From Candidatus Mediterraneibacter stercorigallinarum (GTDB lineage Bacteria > Bacillota > Clostridia > Lachnospirales > Lachnospiraceae): 8,578 nt of DNA. Numbering within the stretch: the stretch's first letter is position 1; every line of letters starts with the position of its first letter. The DNA is taken from positions 1 to 8,578 of the forward strand of contig DXCD01000003.1 of the NCBI GenBank assembly GCA_019116185.1, read 5' to 3'. Shown here one piece after another: positions 1 to 6,519 of the stretch. The translations under genes were made by a program, and so were the position numbers. A model generated the notes under the pieces. The model ran no database searches. It worked only from the letters and a program-made list of their open reading frames with translations, and was not told the DNA's origin.

Positions 1-25
1 GAAAATTAAATAAGGAGGTGCTCCT

Positions 26-1585
26 GTGCAATTAAGTTTAGGCTTATGTATAGTAATTGCCGTGGCCCTCGCGTTGATAGTTGGGATCATATCTCATTTT
101 GTGACGGTTTCTAATCTGAAGAAGAATGCTGAGAGTAAGATTGGGAATGCGGAAGCGAAGGCAAGGGAGATCATCGACGATGCTGTGAAAACTGCTGAGA
201 CAACGAAAAAAGAAGCTCTTTTGGAAGTAAAGGAAGAGTCTATCAAGACAAAGAATGATCTTGAGAAAGAGACCAAGGAGAGAAGAGCGGAACTGCAGCG
301 CTATGAAAAAAGAGTGCTCGCGAAAGAAGAAGCAGTTGACAAGCGCTCTGATGTCCTGGAACATCGGGAGTCAAAGCTTACAGCAAAAGAAGAACAGCTG
401 CGTCAGCGTGAAGTCAAGGTAGAAGAACTGAGTCAGAAACGTGTACAGGAACTGGAACGAATCTCAGGACTTACCTCCGAACAGGCAAAAGAATATCTGT
501 TGAAAACTGTTGAAGAAGATGTTAAGCATGACACTGCGAAAATGGTCAGAGAGCTTGAGGCTCAGGCAAAAGAGGATGCTGACAAAAAGGCAAAAGAATA
601 TGTTGTCAATGCCATCCAGAGATGTGCCGCAGACCATGTAGCAGAGACGACGATCTCCGTCGTACAGCTTCCGAGCGATGAGATGAAGGGGCGTATTATC
701 GGACGTGAAGGAAGGAATATTCGGACACTGGAGACGCTTACAGGCGTGGAACTGATTATTGATGACACGCCGGAAGCAGTTGTTTTGTCCGGATTTGATC
801 CGATCCGCCGTGAAGTCGCAAGGATCGCTCTTGAGAGGCTGATCGTGGATGGGCGTATCCATCCGGCGAGAATTGAGGAAATGGTAGAGAAGGCGCAGAA
901 AGAAGTCGACACAATGATCAGGGAAGAGGGCGAGGCTGCCGCGCTTGAAGTGGGCGTGCCGGGAATCCATCCTGAACTGATCCGGCTTCTCGGACGCATG
1001 AAGTTCAGGACGAGCTACGGGCAGAACGCCCTGAAGCACTCCATCGAGGTGGCTCAGCTTGCAGGGCTTCTTGCGGGTGAGATCGGTATTGATGTCAGAA
1101 TGGCGAAGCGCGCCGGACTTTTGCATGATATAGGCAAATCTATCGACCACGATGTAGAAGGGTCACATATTCAGATAGGTGTGGATCTCTGCAGGAAATA
1201 CAAGGAGTCCGCAACTGTCATTAATGCTGTGGAAGCACATCACGGTGATGTGGAGCCGCAGACATTGATTGCCTGCGTGGTGCAGGCTGCTGATACTATT
1301 TCAGCGGCACGGCCGGGCGCAAGGCGCGAGACCATCGAAACATATACAAACAGATTGAAACAGTTAGAAGAGATTACCAACCAGTTTAAAGGGGTGGAGA
1401 AATCTTTTGCCGTTCAGGCAGGCAGAGAGATTCGTGTTATGGTAGTTCCAGAGCAGGTATCTGATGATGATATGGTGCTTATGGCCAGGGATATTGCTAA
1501 GCAGATTGAATTCGAGCTTGAGTATCCCGGACAGATCAAAGTAAATGTAATCCGTGAGTCACGGGCCACAGATTACGCGAAATAG
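26..1585 (+). CDS. rny: Ribonuclease Y, membrane-anchored endoribonuclease
   Basis: RNase Y starts bulk mRNA decay and processes some transcripts at the inner face of the membrane in Firmicutes. The 519-residue length matches the family, which is about 520. In order, the protein shows a hydrophobic N-terminal anchor (about residues 4-27), a long charged Lys/Glu-rich coiled coil (about 30-200), a KH RNA-binding domain with the motif GRIIGREGRNIR at 222-233, and an HD hydrolase domain. Metal-binding candidates in the HD domain are H338, H367-D368 (LLHDIGKSIDHD), H405/H406 and D423. The GTG start at 26 is chosen because AAGGAGG at 12-18 lies 7 nt upstream and the membrane anchor follows at once. 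A terminator closes the gene at 1615-1646. Family membership is certain. Cellular targets cannot be read from the sequence. Confidence 0.97.
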   Translation: MQLSLGLCIVIAVALALIVGIISHFVTVSNLKKNAESKIGNAEAKAREIIDDAVKTAETTKKEALLEVKEESIKTKNDLEKETKERRAELQRYEKRVLAKEEAVDKRSDVLEHRESKLTAKEEQLRQREVKVEELSQKRVQELERISGLTSEQAKEYLLKTVEEDVKHDTAKMVRELEAQAKEDADKKAKEYVVNAIQRCAADHVAETTISVVQLPSDEMKGRIIGREGRNIRTLETLTGVELIIDDTPEAVVLSGFDPIRREVARIALERLIVDGRIHPARIEEMVEKAQKEVDTMIREEGEAAALEVGVPGIHPELIRLLGRMKFRTSYGQNALKHSIEVAQLAGLLAGEIGIDVRMAKRAGLLHDIGKSIDHDVEGSHIQIGVDLCRKYKESATVINAVEAHHGDVEPQTLIACVVQAADTISAARPGARRETIETYTNRLKQLEEITNQFKGVEKSFAVQAGREIRVMVVPEQVSDDDMVLMARDIAKQIEFELEYPGQIKVNVIRESRATDYAK

Positions 1586-1614
1586 CAAGAGATCATAACA
1601 ACAGATGAAAGGTC

Positions 1615-1646
1615 AGCCCTTGTCGTAAGACGAGGGCTTTCTTTTT
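1615..1646 (+). terminator. Rho-independent terminator after rny
   Basis: The stem pairs 1615-1624 (AGCCCTTGTC) with 1629-1638 (GACGAGGGCT) around a GTAA loop. One pair is G-U and the rest are Watson-Crick. The T-rich tract TTTCTTTTT (1638-1646) follows directly. It lies 29 nt after the rny stop, and the ribosome binding site of the next gene begins at 1647. It therefore sits in the only space between the two genes and could act either as the end of the rny transcript or as a partial, read-through terminator feeding the NUDIX gene. Confidence 0.88.
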
Positions 1647-1660
1647 GAGGAGGAAGAGTG

Positions 1661-2200
1661 ATGAGTGAACAGATCAAACGTTTGAAAAGAGAGTTGAAAT
1701 TTAAGGGGACGATCATTGATTTCTACCAGGATACAATGGAGATCAACGGAGACCATACCGTGGTCTGGGATTTTATCAAGCATAAAGGGGCGGCAGCGGT
1801 TGTTCCTGTTACGGCAGATGGTAAGATCCTTATGGTGAGGCAGTACAGGAATGCTCTTGACAGATATACACTAGAGATTCCCGCAGGCGCGCTTGATGCA
1901 GAGGATGAGCCGGGCAGGGAATGTGCTTCCCGCGAGCTGGAGGAAGAGACCGGATACAGGAGTGAGAACCTTGAGTGGCTGATCACGCTCCGGACAACAG
2001 TTGCTTTCTGCAATGAGAGGATCGAAGTGTATGTGGCGAAAGATCTGATTCCGTCTAAACAGCATCTGGACGAAGACGAGTTTATTGATCTGAAGGCATA
2101 CAGCATTGAAGAACTGAAGGAGAAAATCCTCACAGGAGAGATTGAAGATGCGAAGACAGTCGCGTCACTTATGGCTTATGCAGTAAAATACAGTGTATAA
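1661..2200 (+). CDS. NUDIX hydrolase, ADP-ribose pyrophosphatase type
   Basis: This 179-residue protein probably hydrolyses ADP-ribose or a related nucleoside diphosphate sugar to AMP plus a sugar phosphate. The Nudix box lies at residues 76-99: PAG precedes it and its catalytic core is RELEEETGY at 91-99. The box has one extra residue between the first Gly and the conserved Glu (G76, E83), a spacing I recall from other clostridial ADP-ribose pyrophosphatases. The N-terminal beta region includes VVWDFIKHKGAAAVVPV (34-50) and MVRQYR (58-63), both typical of this subfamily. ATG 1661 is preferred to the adjacent GTG 1658 because AGGAGG (1648-1653) is then 7 nt away rather than 4. No room remains for a promoter between the rny terminator and this site. 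Exact substrate is inferred. Confidence 0.88.
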   Translation: MSEQIKRLKRELKFKGTIIDFYQDTMEINGDHTVVWDFIKHKGAAAVVPVTADGKILMVRQYRNALDRYTLEIPAGALDAEDEPGRECASRELEEETGYRSENLEWLITLRTTVAFCNERIEVYVAKDLIPSKQHLDEDEFIDLKAYSIEELKEKILTGEIEDAKTVASLMAYAVKYSV

Positions 2201-2214
2201 AAGACGGACCCCGG

Positions 2215-2222
2215 CATATAAT
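2215..2222 (+). promoter_or_regulatory. Possible promoter -10 upstream of spoIIM-like gene
   Basis: CATATAAT contains a perfect sigma-A TATAAT box (2217-2222) and also matches the mother-cell sigma-E -10 consensus CATACA-T at seven of eight positions. The matching -35 is poor in either case: TGTATA at 2194-2199 (17-bp spacer) for sigma-A, or GTATAAA at 2195-2201 (13-bp spacer) for sigma-E. It begins 15 bp after the NUDIX stop and lies 70 bp before the spoIIM-like start. A sporulation-specific promoter would make sense for that gene, but the call rests mainly on one hexamer. Confidence 0.3.
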
Positions 2223-2236
2223 GAAATATCCGGCGG

Positions 2237-2255
2237 GACCGGAGGCATTCCGGTC
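2237..2255 (+). promoter_or_regulatory. Perfect 7-bp hairpin in the spoIIM-like leader
   Basis: GACCGGA (2237-2243) and TCCGGTC (2249-2255) are perfectly complementary around the 5-nt loop GGCAT. GC-rich sequence flanks the stem and no T-tract follows, so it is not an intrinsic terminator. It lies downstream of the TATAAT box and 27 nt before the AGGAGG of the next gene. It may stabilise the mRNA, modulate translation, or be a protein-binding dyad. Function is not known. Confidence 0.4.
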
Positions 2256-2292
2256 ACGGGGCGGAACAATCCAAGTGATACCAGGAGGCGCC

Positions 2293-2832
2293 ATGAAGAT
2301 ATTTCGTACGCGAAAGCAGTTCCTTGTTTTCTTTATGCCGGGGTTTTTGCTCGGCATTATTTATGTGAATTTTATTGCCCGGAAATATATGGCTGAACCG
2401 GGGATTTTCAGTGATTACTTTTTAAAACAGTTTCAGTCGGCTGCCGTAGATGCGCGAGAATACATATGGTATCTTCTGAGGCTCCGCGTGGTTCCGTTTC
2501 TTGCGCTGGCAGGACTGTCTTTTACAAAGGCACGTAAAGTTTCCGCGGTGATGTTTCTTGCTTGGACGGGCATTTCCGCAGGAATCTTGGTATCTGCGGC
2601 AGTGCTGAATATGGGGATCAAGGGAAGCCTTCTGTGCATGGTGGGGCTGTTTCCGCAGTTTCTCTTATATGTTCCGGCATATGTGGTGCTGCTGTGGCAC
2701 TGTTATGCGGTTTCTCAGCCCCGTTGGAACCGACAGAAGACGGTGTTTGTATCCCTTGCTATGGCAGTAGGAGTTATTTTGGAAATGTATGTGAACCCGA
2801 TTCTTGTGAAAGCGTTTCTTTCGGTGATTTAA
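2293..2832 (+). CDS. spoIIM: Stage II sporulation protein M-like membrane protein
   Basis: SpoIIM works in the mother cell with SpoIID and SpoIIP to remodel septal peptidoglycan and drive engulfment of the forespore. This 179-residue protein has about five hydrophobic segments (roughly 9-29, 60-78, 84-106, 112-140, 148-178), the usual SpoIIM layout, though it is somewhat shorter than the 215-residue B. subtilis protein as I recall it. The C-terminal LEMYVNPILVK (163-173) resembles the family ending, and the N-terminal PGFLLGIIYVNF (16-27) is a familiar clostridial form. ATG 2293 is chosen because AGGAGG lies at 2283-2288. An in-frame ATG at 2221 would add 24 non-hydrophobic residues with no clear ribosome binding site. 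The following gene is convergent, with 29 nt between stops. Family recognition is by pattern, without a search. Confidence 0.75.
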   Translation: MKIFRTRKQFLVFFMPGFLLGIIYVNFIARKYMAEPGIFSDYFLKQFQSAAVDAREYIWYLLRLRVVPFLALAGLSFTKARKVSAVMFLAWTGISAGILVSAAVLNMGIKGSLLCMVGLFPQFLLYVPAYVVLLWHCYAVSQPRWNRQKTVFVSLAMAVGVILEMYVNPILVKAFLSVI

Positions 2833-2861
2833 AGTATGGGCAGGATATCTTCTCTTGATGT

Positions 2862-4190
2862 TTACAGACGGGAGGACGGCATGTGGGTATTAGTCAAAAG
2901 GACGGCCGCGGCAAGCCCGGATATGATGAATTGGCTGGCCAGCAGTCCCCACAGATATCCCTGTATGCCGAACCGTGGGATGGCGAGAAAGACGCCTGCA
3001 ATACGGACAAGCAGTCCGGTGACATTGATCAGGAAAGTGAAAAATGTCTTTCCCAGGCCATTGATGGCGCTTATCAGGGCGGTGTTAGTATATAGGAACG
3101 GGCAGATCCATGCAAGAGTAAGGATGAACTTTCCGGCGGCACTGCTGTGGAAAAGAACGGCTCCGATCAGGCTGCCGAAGATCAGGAAGAACAGACAGCA
3201 CCCCAGGCCGAGGATGAAACAGCTTCCCACGGCTTTTTTCAAGAGTTTCACCATCGCCGTGCGGTTCCCGGCAGCCTGGGTGGCGCTGACCGCAGGCATC
3301 AGCACGGTTCCCACGGAGTTTGTGATTGCGGAGGGGAAGAGGATGCACGGCATCGCCATGCCGGTCAGCACCCCGTATGTACTTAGGGCTTCGCTGCCGG
3401 TCATTCCGAAAAGCTTCAGGCAGGCGGGAATTGAGGCTGCCTCCACGCTCTGTAGCAGGGTGACTGCCGCCCGGTTGGCGGTCAGGGGCGCTGACAGGCT
3501 GAAGAGTTCCCTGACAGTGCCTGACAGTGAGGGAAGAGACAGAATACGCCTGAAGGGTTTCTGGGCAGCGAGCAGACGCGCGGAAAAGAGAGCCGCAATG
3601 AATTCCCCTGCCACGATCCCTGCCGCGGCAAGCTGGATAGAAGGCATATGTCCGCTTTTCTGCATGAAGATAAAGAGAAGGAGTATAAAAAGGATGCGGC
3701 CGGTCTGTTCAATGAGCTGGCTTAATGCGGGGAGTCTGGTCTGCTGGATGCCGAAGCTGTACCCGCAGATGCAGCTGTGGACGGCGGCGCAGGGGAGCGC
3801 GTAGGAGATGATGACCAGCATTTCCGCGCATCTTGCGTCTCCTAAAAAAGTTTCGGCGATAAAGCCGGCATTCTGCTGGATCAGCAGTACCTCGGCAAAT
3901 GACAGGATGAGAGTGAGGCAGAGAGCGATGCGGAGCGCGTTCCCTGCCTCTTCTGTTTTTCCGCGGGAGACTTTCTCCGCGGTCATGCGTGATACCGCGG
4001 TCTGAAGCCCTGCAGTGCTGATCGAGAGACAGAGGGCATACACCGGGAAGATCAGCTGATAGAGCCCTACGTTCTCTTCCCCAAAGGCATGACTTAGGAA
4101 GATGCGGAAGAAAAATCCCATGAACCGGGTGATCAGCCCGGCGGCAGTCAGGATGACAGCTCCCTGGAATAATTTGTGTTTTGTAAACAT
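2862..4190 (-). CDS. spoVB: SpoVB-like polysaccharide/lipid flippase (MOP superfamily)
   Basis: The 442-residue product is almost entirely hydrophobic, with about twelve predicted helices (approximately 10-32, 43-65, 85-105, 122-146, 163-177, 183-205, 228-250, 270-295, 318-346, 352-373, 383-403, 408-432). The N-terminal pattern ILTAAGLITRFMGFFFRIFL (13-32), then GLYQLIFPVYALCLSISTAG (42-61) and AVSRM (65-69), is characteristic of the SpoVB/MurJ-like branch of MOP exporters, which flip lipid-linked glycans. In B. subtilis SpoVB is needed for spore cortex formation. The protein is shorter than B. subtilis SpoVB (about 518 residues by recollection, 14 helices), but both ends look complete. The ATG at 4190 is preceded by AAGAGGTGG (complement of 4195-4203), with its GAGG core 7 nt away. 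No convincing promoter was found upstream. Specific substrate is unknown, and it could be a general flippase. Confidence 0.83.
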   Translation of the reverse strand: MFTKHKLFQGAVILTAAGLITRFMGFFFRIFLSHAFGEENVGLYQLIFPVYALCLSISTAGLQTAVSRMTAEKVSRGKTEEAGNALRIALCLTLILSFAEVLLIQQNAGFIAETFLGDARCAEMLVIISYALPCAAVHSCICGYSFGIQQTRLPALSQLIEQTGRILFILLLFIFMQKSGHMPSIQLAAAGIVAGEFIAALFSARLLAAQKPFRRILSLPSLSGTVRELFSLSAPLTANRAAVTLLQSVEAASIPACLKLFGMTGSEALSTYGVLTGMAMPCILFPSAITNSVGTVLMPAVSATQAAGNRTAMVKLLKKAVGSCFILGLGCCLFFLIFGSLIGAVLFHSSAAGKFILTLAWICPFLYTNTALISAINGLGKTFFTFLINVTGLLVRIAGVFLAIPRFGIQGYLWGLLASQFIISGLAAAVLLTNTHMPSSRL

Positions 4191-4232
4191 TCGGCCACCT
4201 CTTATGGCACACTTTTTACAGCATATGTCGGT

Positions 4233-4258
4233 TCACGGCTTGACAGAACATGCAGTGA
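4233..4258. promoter_or_regulatory. Candidate operator dyad over the iscR operon -35
   Basis: The half-site TCACGGCTTG (4233-4242) is mirrored by CATGCAGTGA (4249-4258) around a 6-bp centre. Eight of ten positions pair, giving the pattern TCAC-n-GC-n-TG on each side. It spans the TTGACA hexamer at 4240-4245, so a bound dimer would block RNA polymerase. Rrf2-family proteins bind as dimers to dyads of about this length and commonly repress their own operon. I do not match it to a known IscR or CymR consensus. Confidence 0.4.
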
Positions 4259-4268
4259 GTGATATCCT
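4240..4268 (+). promoter_or_regulatory. Sigma-A promoter of the iscR-iscS-iscU-mnmA operon
   Basis: A perfect -35 hexamer TTGACA (4240-4245) is separated by 17 bp from TATCCT (4263-4268). The -10 is weak at two positions but is preceded by TG-n at 4260-4262, the extended -10 motif. Transcription should start near 4275, giving a leader of about 50 nt before the regulator's GTG start. It is the only good + strand promoter I see in this divergent intergenic region. Confidence 0.7.
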
Positions 4269-4312
4269 ACAAGAGCAAATCCCAGTAAAACACTAGGAGA
4301 TAGAATAAATCC

Positions 4313-4331
4313 GGAGAGGGTGAGAATGTGA
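4313..4331 (+). promoter_or_regulatory. Ribosome binding site and AUGUGA start-stop at regulator start
   Basis: GGAGAGGG (4313-4320) is the ribosome binding site. The first start codon after it is ATG at 4326-4328, which is followed at once by TGA (4329-4331). The real GTG start (4328-4330) overlaps both. The ATG is spaced 5 nt and the GTG 7 nt from the purine tract, so both could recruit the ribosome. Confidence 0.6.
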
Positions 4332-4783
4332 AGCTGTCTACAAAAGGAAGATACGGGCTGCGCGCCCTGATCGATCTCGCGCAGTACAGCGGAGAGGCGC
4401 CTGTATCAATCACCAGCATTTCCGCGCGTCAGGAATTGTCTGAACGGTATCTGGAGCAGTTGATGTCCATGCTGAAGAAAGCCGGCCTGGTGAAAAGCAT
4501 CAGAGGAGCAGGCGGCGGATACGTGCTTGCAAAGGACATGGGAGAGATTTCTGTGGGCGATGTGCTCCGGGCACTGGAAGGAAATCTTGAACCAGTGGAG
4601 TGCGCGGGGCTTGAGCCGGACGGAGAGTGCAGAGCAGCCGACCACTGCGTGACCAAGTATGTCTGGCAGAGGATCAATGAGAGTATCAGCCGGACGGTGG
4701 ATGAGATTATGCTCGATCAGCTTGTGGAAGAGAGCAGGAAGAAAAACTGCGCCGGGATGGACCGGGCGTCATGCAAAAACTAG
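4328..4783 (+). CDS. iscR: Rrf2/IscR-family transcriptional regulator with cysteine triad
   Basis: The 151-residue protein begins MKLSTKGRYGLRALIDLA, the classic Rrf2 N-terminus, which fixes the GTG start at 4328. The winged helix-turn-helix covers about residues 26-68, with the recognition region SERYLEQLMSMLKKAGLVKS (38-57) and the wing RGAGGGY (59-65). C92, C101 and C107 form a C-x8-C-x5-C triad in the loop where IscR binds its Fe-S cluster, although E. coli IscR has C-x5-C-x5-C. Two more cysteines, C141 and C149, lie in the tail. It leads an operon for sulfur mobilisation and Fe-S assembly, so it probably senses cluster status and represses its own promoter. The alternative is a cysteine-metabolism regulator like CymR, which by recollection lacks these cysteines. 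Family is sure; the ligand is inferred. Confidence 0.9.
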   Translation: MKLSTKGRYGLRALIDLAQYSGEAPVSITSISARQELSERYLEQLMSMLKKAGLVKSIRGAGGGYVLAKDMGEISVGDVLRALEGNLEPVECAGLEPDGECRAADHCVTKYVWQRINESISRTVDEIMLDQLVEESRKKNCAGMDRASCKN

Positions 4784-4818
4784 ACTGAACAACGATCAGA
4801 GAATATATGGAGGCAGAT

Positions 4819-6024
4819 ATGGAAAAACTGATTTATCTTGACAACGCGGCAACGACTAAGACATCCAGAGAGGTTGTGGAAGCGATGCTGCCGTATTATA
4901 CAGAACATTACGGGAATCCGTCCAGCGTGTACGGATTTGCCGCGGCAAATAAAGAGGTGATCGCAAAGCAGAGGGATATCATCGCAGGAGTCCTTGGGGC
5001 GAAAGCTAATGAGATCTATTTCACCGCAGGGGGGACAGAGTCTGACAACTGGGCGCTGATCGCTGCAGCGGAAGCTTATGCTGCAAAGGGAAAACATATT
5101 ATCACAAGCAAGATCGAGCATCACGCGGTCCTGCATACCTGCGAGTATCTGCAGAAACATGGCTATGAAGTGACGTATCTGGATGTGGACGAGAACGGCC
5201 TTGTAGACCCGAACGATGTGGAGGCGGCGGTCCGCCCGGATACGATCTTGATCTCCGTGATGTTCGCAAACAATGAGATCGGCACTATCCAGCCGATCTC
5301 AGAGATTGGAAAAATCGCCCGGGAGCACGGCATCCTGTTCCATACGGACGCAGTGCAGGCGTTTGCGCAGATCCCCATTAATGTAGACGAGTGTAATATT
5401 GATATGCTCAGTGCCAGCGGACATAAGTTGAATGGCCCGAAAGGAATCGGGTTTCTTTATATCAGAAAAGGCGTGAAAATTCGGTCCTTTATCCACGGCG
5501 GCGCCCAGGAGCGGAAGCGCCGCGCGGGCACCGAGAATGTGCCGGGCATCGTGGGTCTTGGAAAGGCGGTGGAGCTGGCGGCTGCTTCTATGAAAGAGCG
5601 GGGAGAAAAAGAGACACAGCTCAGGGATTACCTGATCGGCAGGATCGAGAATGAGATCCCTTACTGCCGGCTCAACGGAGACCGGGTGAAGCGTCTCCCT
5701 AACAATGCGAACTTCAGTTTCCGGTTTATCGAAGGGGAAAGCATGCTGATCAAACTTGATCTGAATGGAATCTGTGCATCCAGCGGTTCGGCATGTACGT
5801 CAGGGTCCTTGGATCCTTCCCATGTCCTTCTGGCAATCGGGCTACCCCATGAGATCGCGCACGGTTCTCTGCGGCTGACGCTGAGCAGCGATACGACAAA
5901 AGAGGATATCGATTACACAGTGGACTGCCTGAAAGAGATCGTCAAAGAGATCCGTGACATGTCACCCCTTTATGAAGATTTTTTGAAAAAACAAGATGGA
6001 ACAGCAGTTGAGATAGAGCAATAA
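4819..6024 (+). CDS. iscS: Cysteine desulfurase, NifS/IscS type
   Basis: This PLP enzyme removes sulfur from L-cysteine, giving alanine and a persulfide on its own cysteine, for transfer to the scaffold and to MnmA. In the 401-residue protein, K203 (SASGHKLNGPKG) should hold PLP. GTES (72-75), H101/H102, D177 and Q180 form the cofactor pocket. C326 in SSGSACTSGS (321-330) is the persulfide cysteine and its context marks the class I NifS/IscS/YrvO group rather than SufS. ATG 4819 is chosen because GGAGG (4809-4813) lies 5 nt upstream. ATG 4807 overlaps that purine tract and lacks its own site. The gene starts 35 nt after the regulator and ends 51 nt before the scaffold gene. It could be named nifS, iscS or yrvO, since the name depends on partners not visible here. 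Confidence 0.95.
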   Translation: MEKLIYLDNAATTKTSREVVEAMLPYYTEHYGNPSSVYGFAAANKEVIAKQRDIIAGVLGAKANEIYFTAGGTESDNWALIAAAEAYAAKGKHIITSKIEHHAVLHTCEYLQKHGYEVTYLDVDENGLVDPNDVEAAVRPDTILISVMFANNEIGTIQPISEIGKIAREHGILFHTDAVQAFAQIPINVDECNIDMLSASGHKLNGPKGIGFLYIRKGVKIRSFIHGGAQERKRRAGTENVPGIVGLGKAVELAAASMKERGEKETQLRDYLIGRIENEIPYCRLNGDRVKRLPNNANFSFRFIEGESMLIKLDLNGICASSGSACTSGSLDPSHVLLAIGLPHEIAHGSLRLTLSSDTTKEDIDYTVDCLKEIVKEIRDMSPLYEDFLKKQDGTAVEIEQ

Positions 6025-6075
6025 TTAAGCGGCAGAATAAAAGCAAAATTTAAAATACCAGGAGGAATTTTACCA

Positions 6076-6519
6076 ATGTATACAGAAAAAGTAATGGATC
6101 ATTTTCAGCATCCGAGAAATGTAGGCGAGATTGAGAACGCCAGCGGCGTCGGTACGGTAGGAAATGCGAAATGCGGCGATATCATGAGAATCTATCTTGA
6201 TATCGACGAGAACCAGGTCATCCGCGATGTGAAATTCAAGACATTCGGCTGCGGAGCGGCAGTGGCGACCAGCAGCATGGCGACAGAGCTGGTGAAAGGT
6301 AAGAATATCCAGGAGGCAATGCAGGTCACGAACAAAGCGGTCATGGAAGCGCTGGACGGACTTCCGCCGGTGAAAGTGCACTGCTCCCTTCTCGCTGAGG
6401 AGGCAATCCATGCCGCACTCTGGGATTATGCAGAGAAGAACGGGATCAAGATCGAGGGACTGGAGAAGCCGAAGTCCGATATCCACGAAGGTGAGGAAGA
6501 GGAAGAAGAGGAGTACTGA
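6076..6519 (+). CDS. iscU: IscU-type Fe-S cluster assembly scaffold
   Basis: The scaffold receives sulfur from the desulfurase and builds [2Fe-2S] or [4Fe-4S] clusters for delivery to apoproteins. The 147-residue protein carries the three ligand cysteines C33 (NAKCGD), C59 (FGCGAA) and C103 (VHCSLL), plus D35 at the conserved Asp position, so it looks active. LPPVK at 96-100 is the motif bound by the HscA chaperone in proteobacterial IscU. It is a stand-alone N-terminal NifU/IscU domain with no Nfu domain. About 15 residues extend beyond the usual core and end in seven consecutive Glu and a Tyr (140-147). AGGAGGA (6060-6066) lies about 10 nt before the start. The stop codon TGA overlaps the mnmA start by one base. 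Clostridial annotations often call it nifU. Confidence 0.94.
   Translation: MYTEKVMDHFQHPRNVGEIENASGVGTVGNAKCGDIMRIYLDIDENQVIRDVKFKTFGCGAAVATSSMATELVKGKNIQEAMQVTNKAVMEALDGLPPVKVHCSLLAEEAIHAALWDYAEKNGIKIEGLEKPKSDIHEGEEEEEEEY
6508..6513 (+). promoter_or_regulatory. mnmA ribosome binding site inside the iscU acidic tail
   Basis: GAGGAG (6508-6513) is the best ribosome binding site for mnmA, 5 nt before its ATG. The same bases are the last two Glu codons of the scaffold, within a run of GAG/GAA codons. The TGATG junction (6517-6521) should allow re-initiation. Confidence 0.7.

Noticed and set aside
464..1150. A 228-codon open frame on the - strand within rny
   Set aside because: It lies antisense to the conserved KH and HD domains of RNase Y and has low-complexity, non-family sequence.
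2221..2292. A longer start for the spoIIM-like gene at ATG 2221
   Set aside because: No ribosome binding site precedes it, and the added residues are Gly/Arg/Pro-rich. They would also cover the hairpin and TATAAT region. AGGAGG before 2293 decides the start.
2833..2861. A shared bidirectional terminator between the convergent genes
   Set aside because: No inverted repeat with flanking A/T tracts is present in the 29-nt gap.
2836..3804. A 322-codon open frame on the + strand opposite the SpoVB-like gene
   Set aside because: It is antisense to a clear membrane-protein gene, is rich in Arg/Pro/Ala with no recognisable domain, and lacks a good ribosome binding site. The complementary frame explains it.
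4262..4301. A second dyad ATATCCTA...TAGGAGAT over the -10 and leader
   Set aside because: The arms match at seven of eight positions but are 24 nt apart, wide for a single dimer site. It is weaker than the dyad over the -35.
4191..4327. A - strand promoter for the SpoVB-like gene
   Set aside because: The complementary strand has CATATGCT-like boxes but no properly spaced -35 for sigma-A, sigma-E or sigma-K that I could support.
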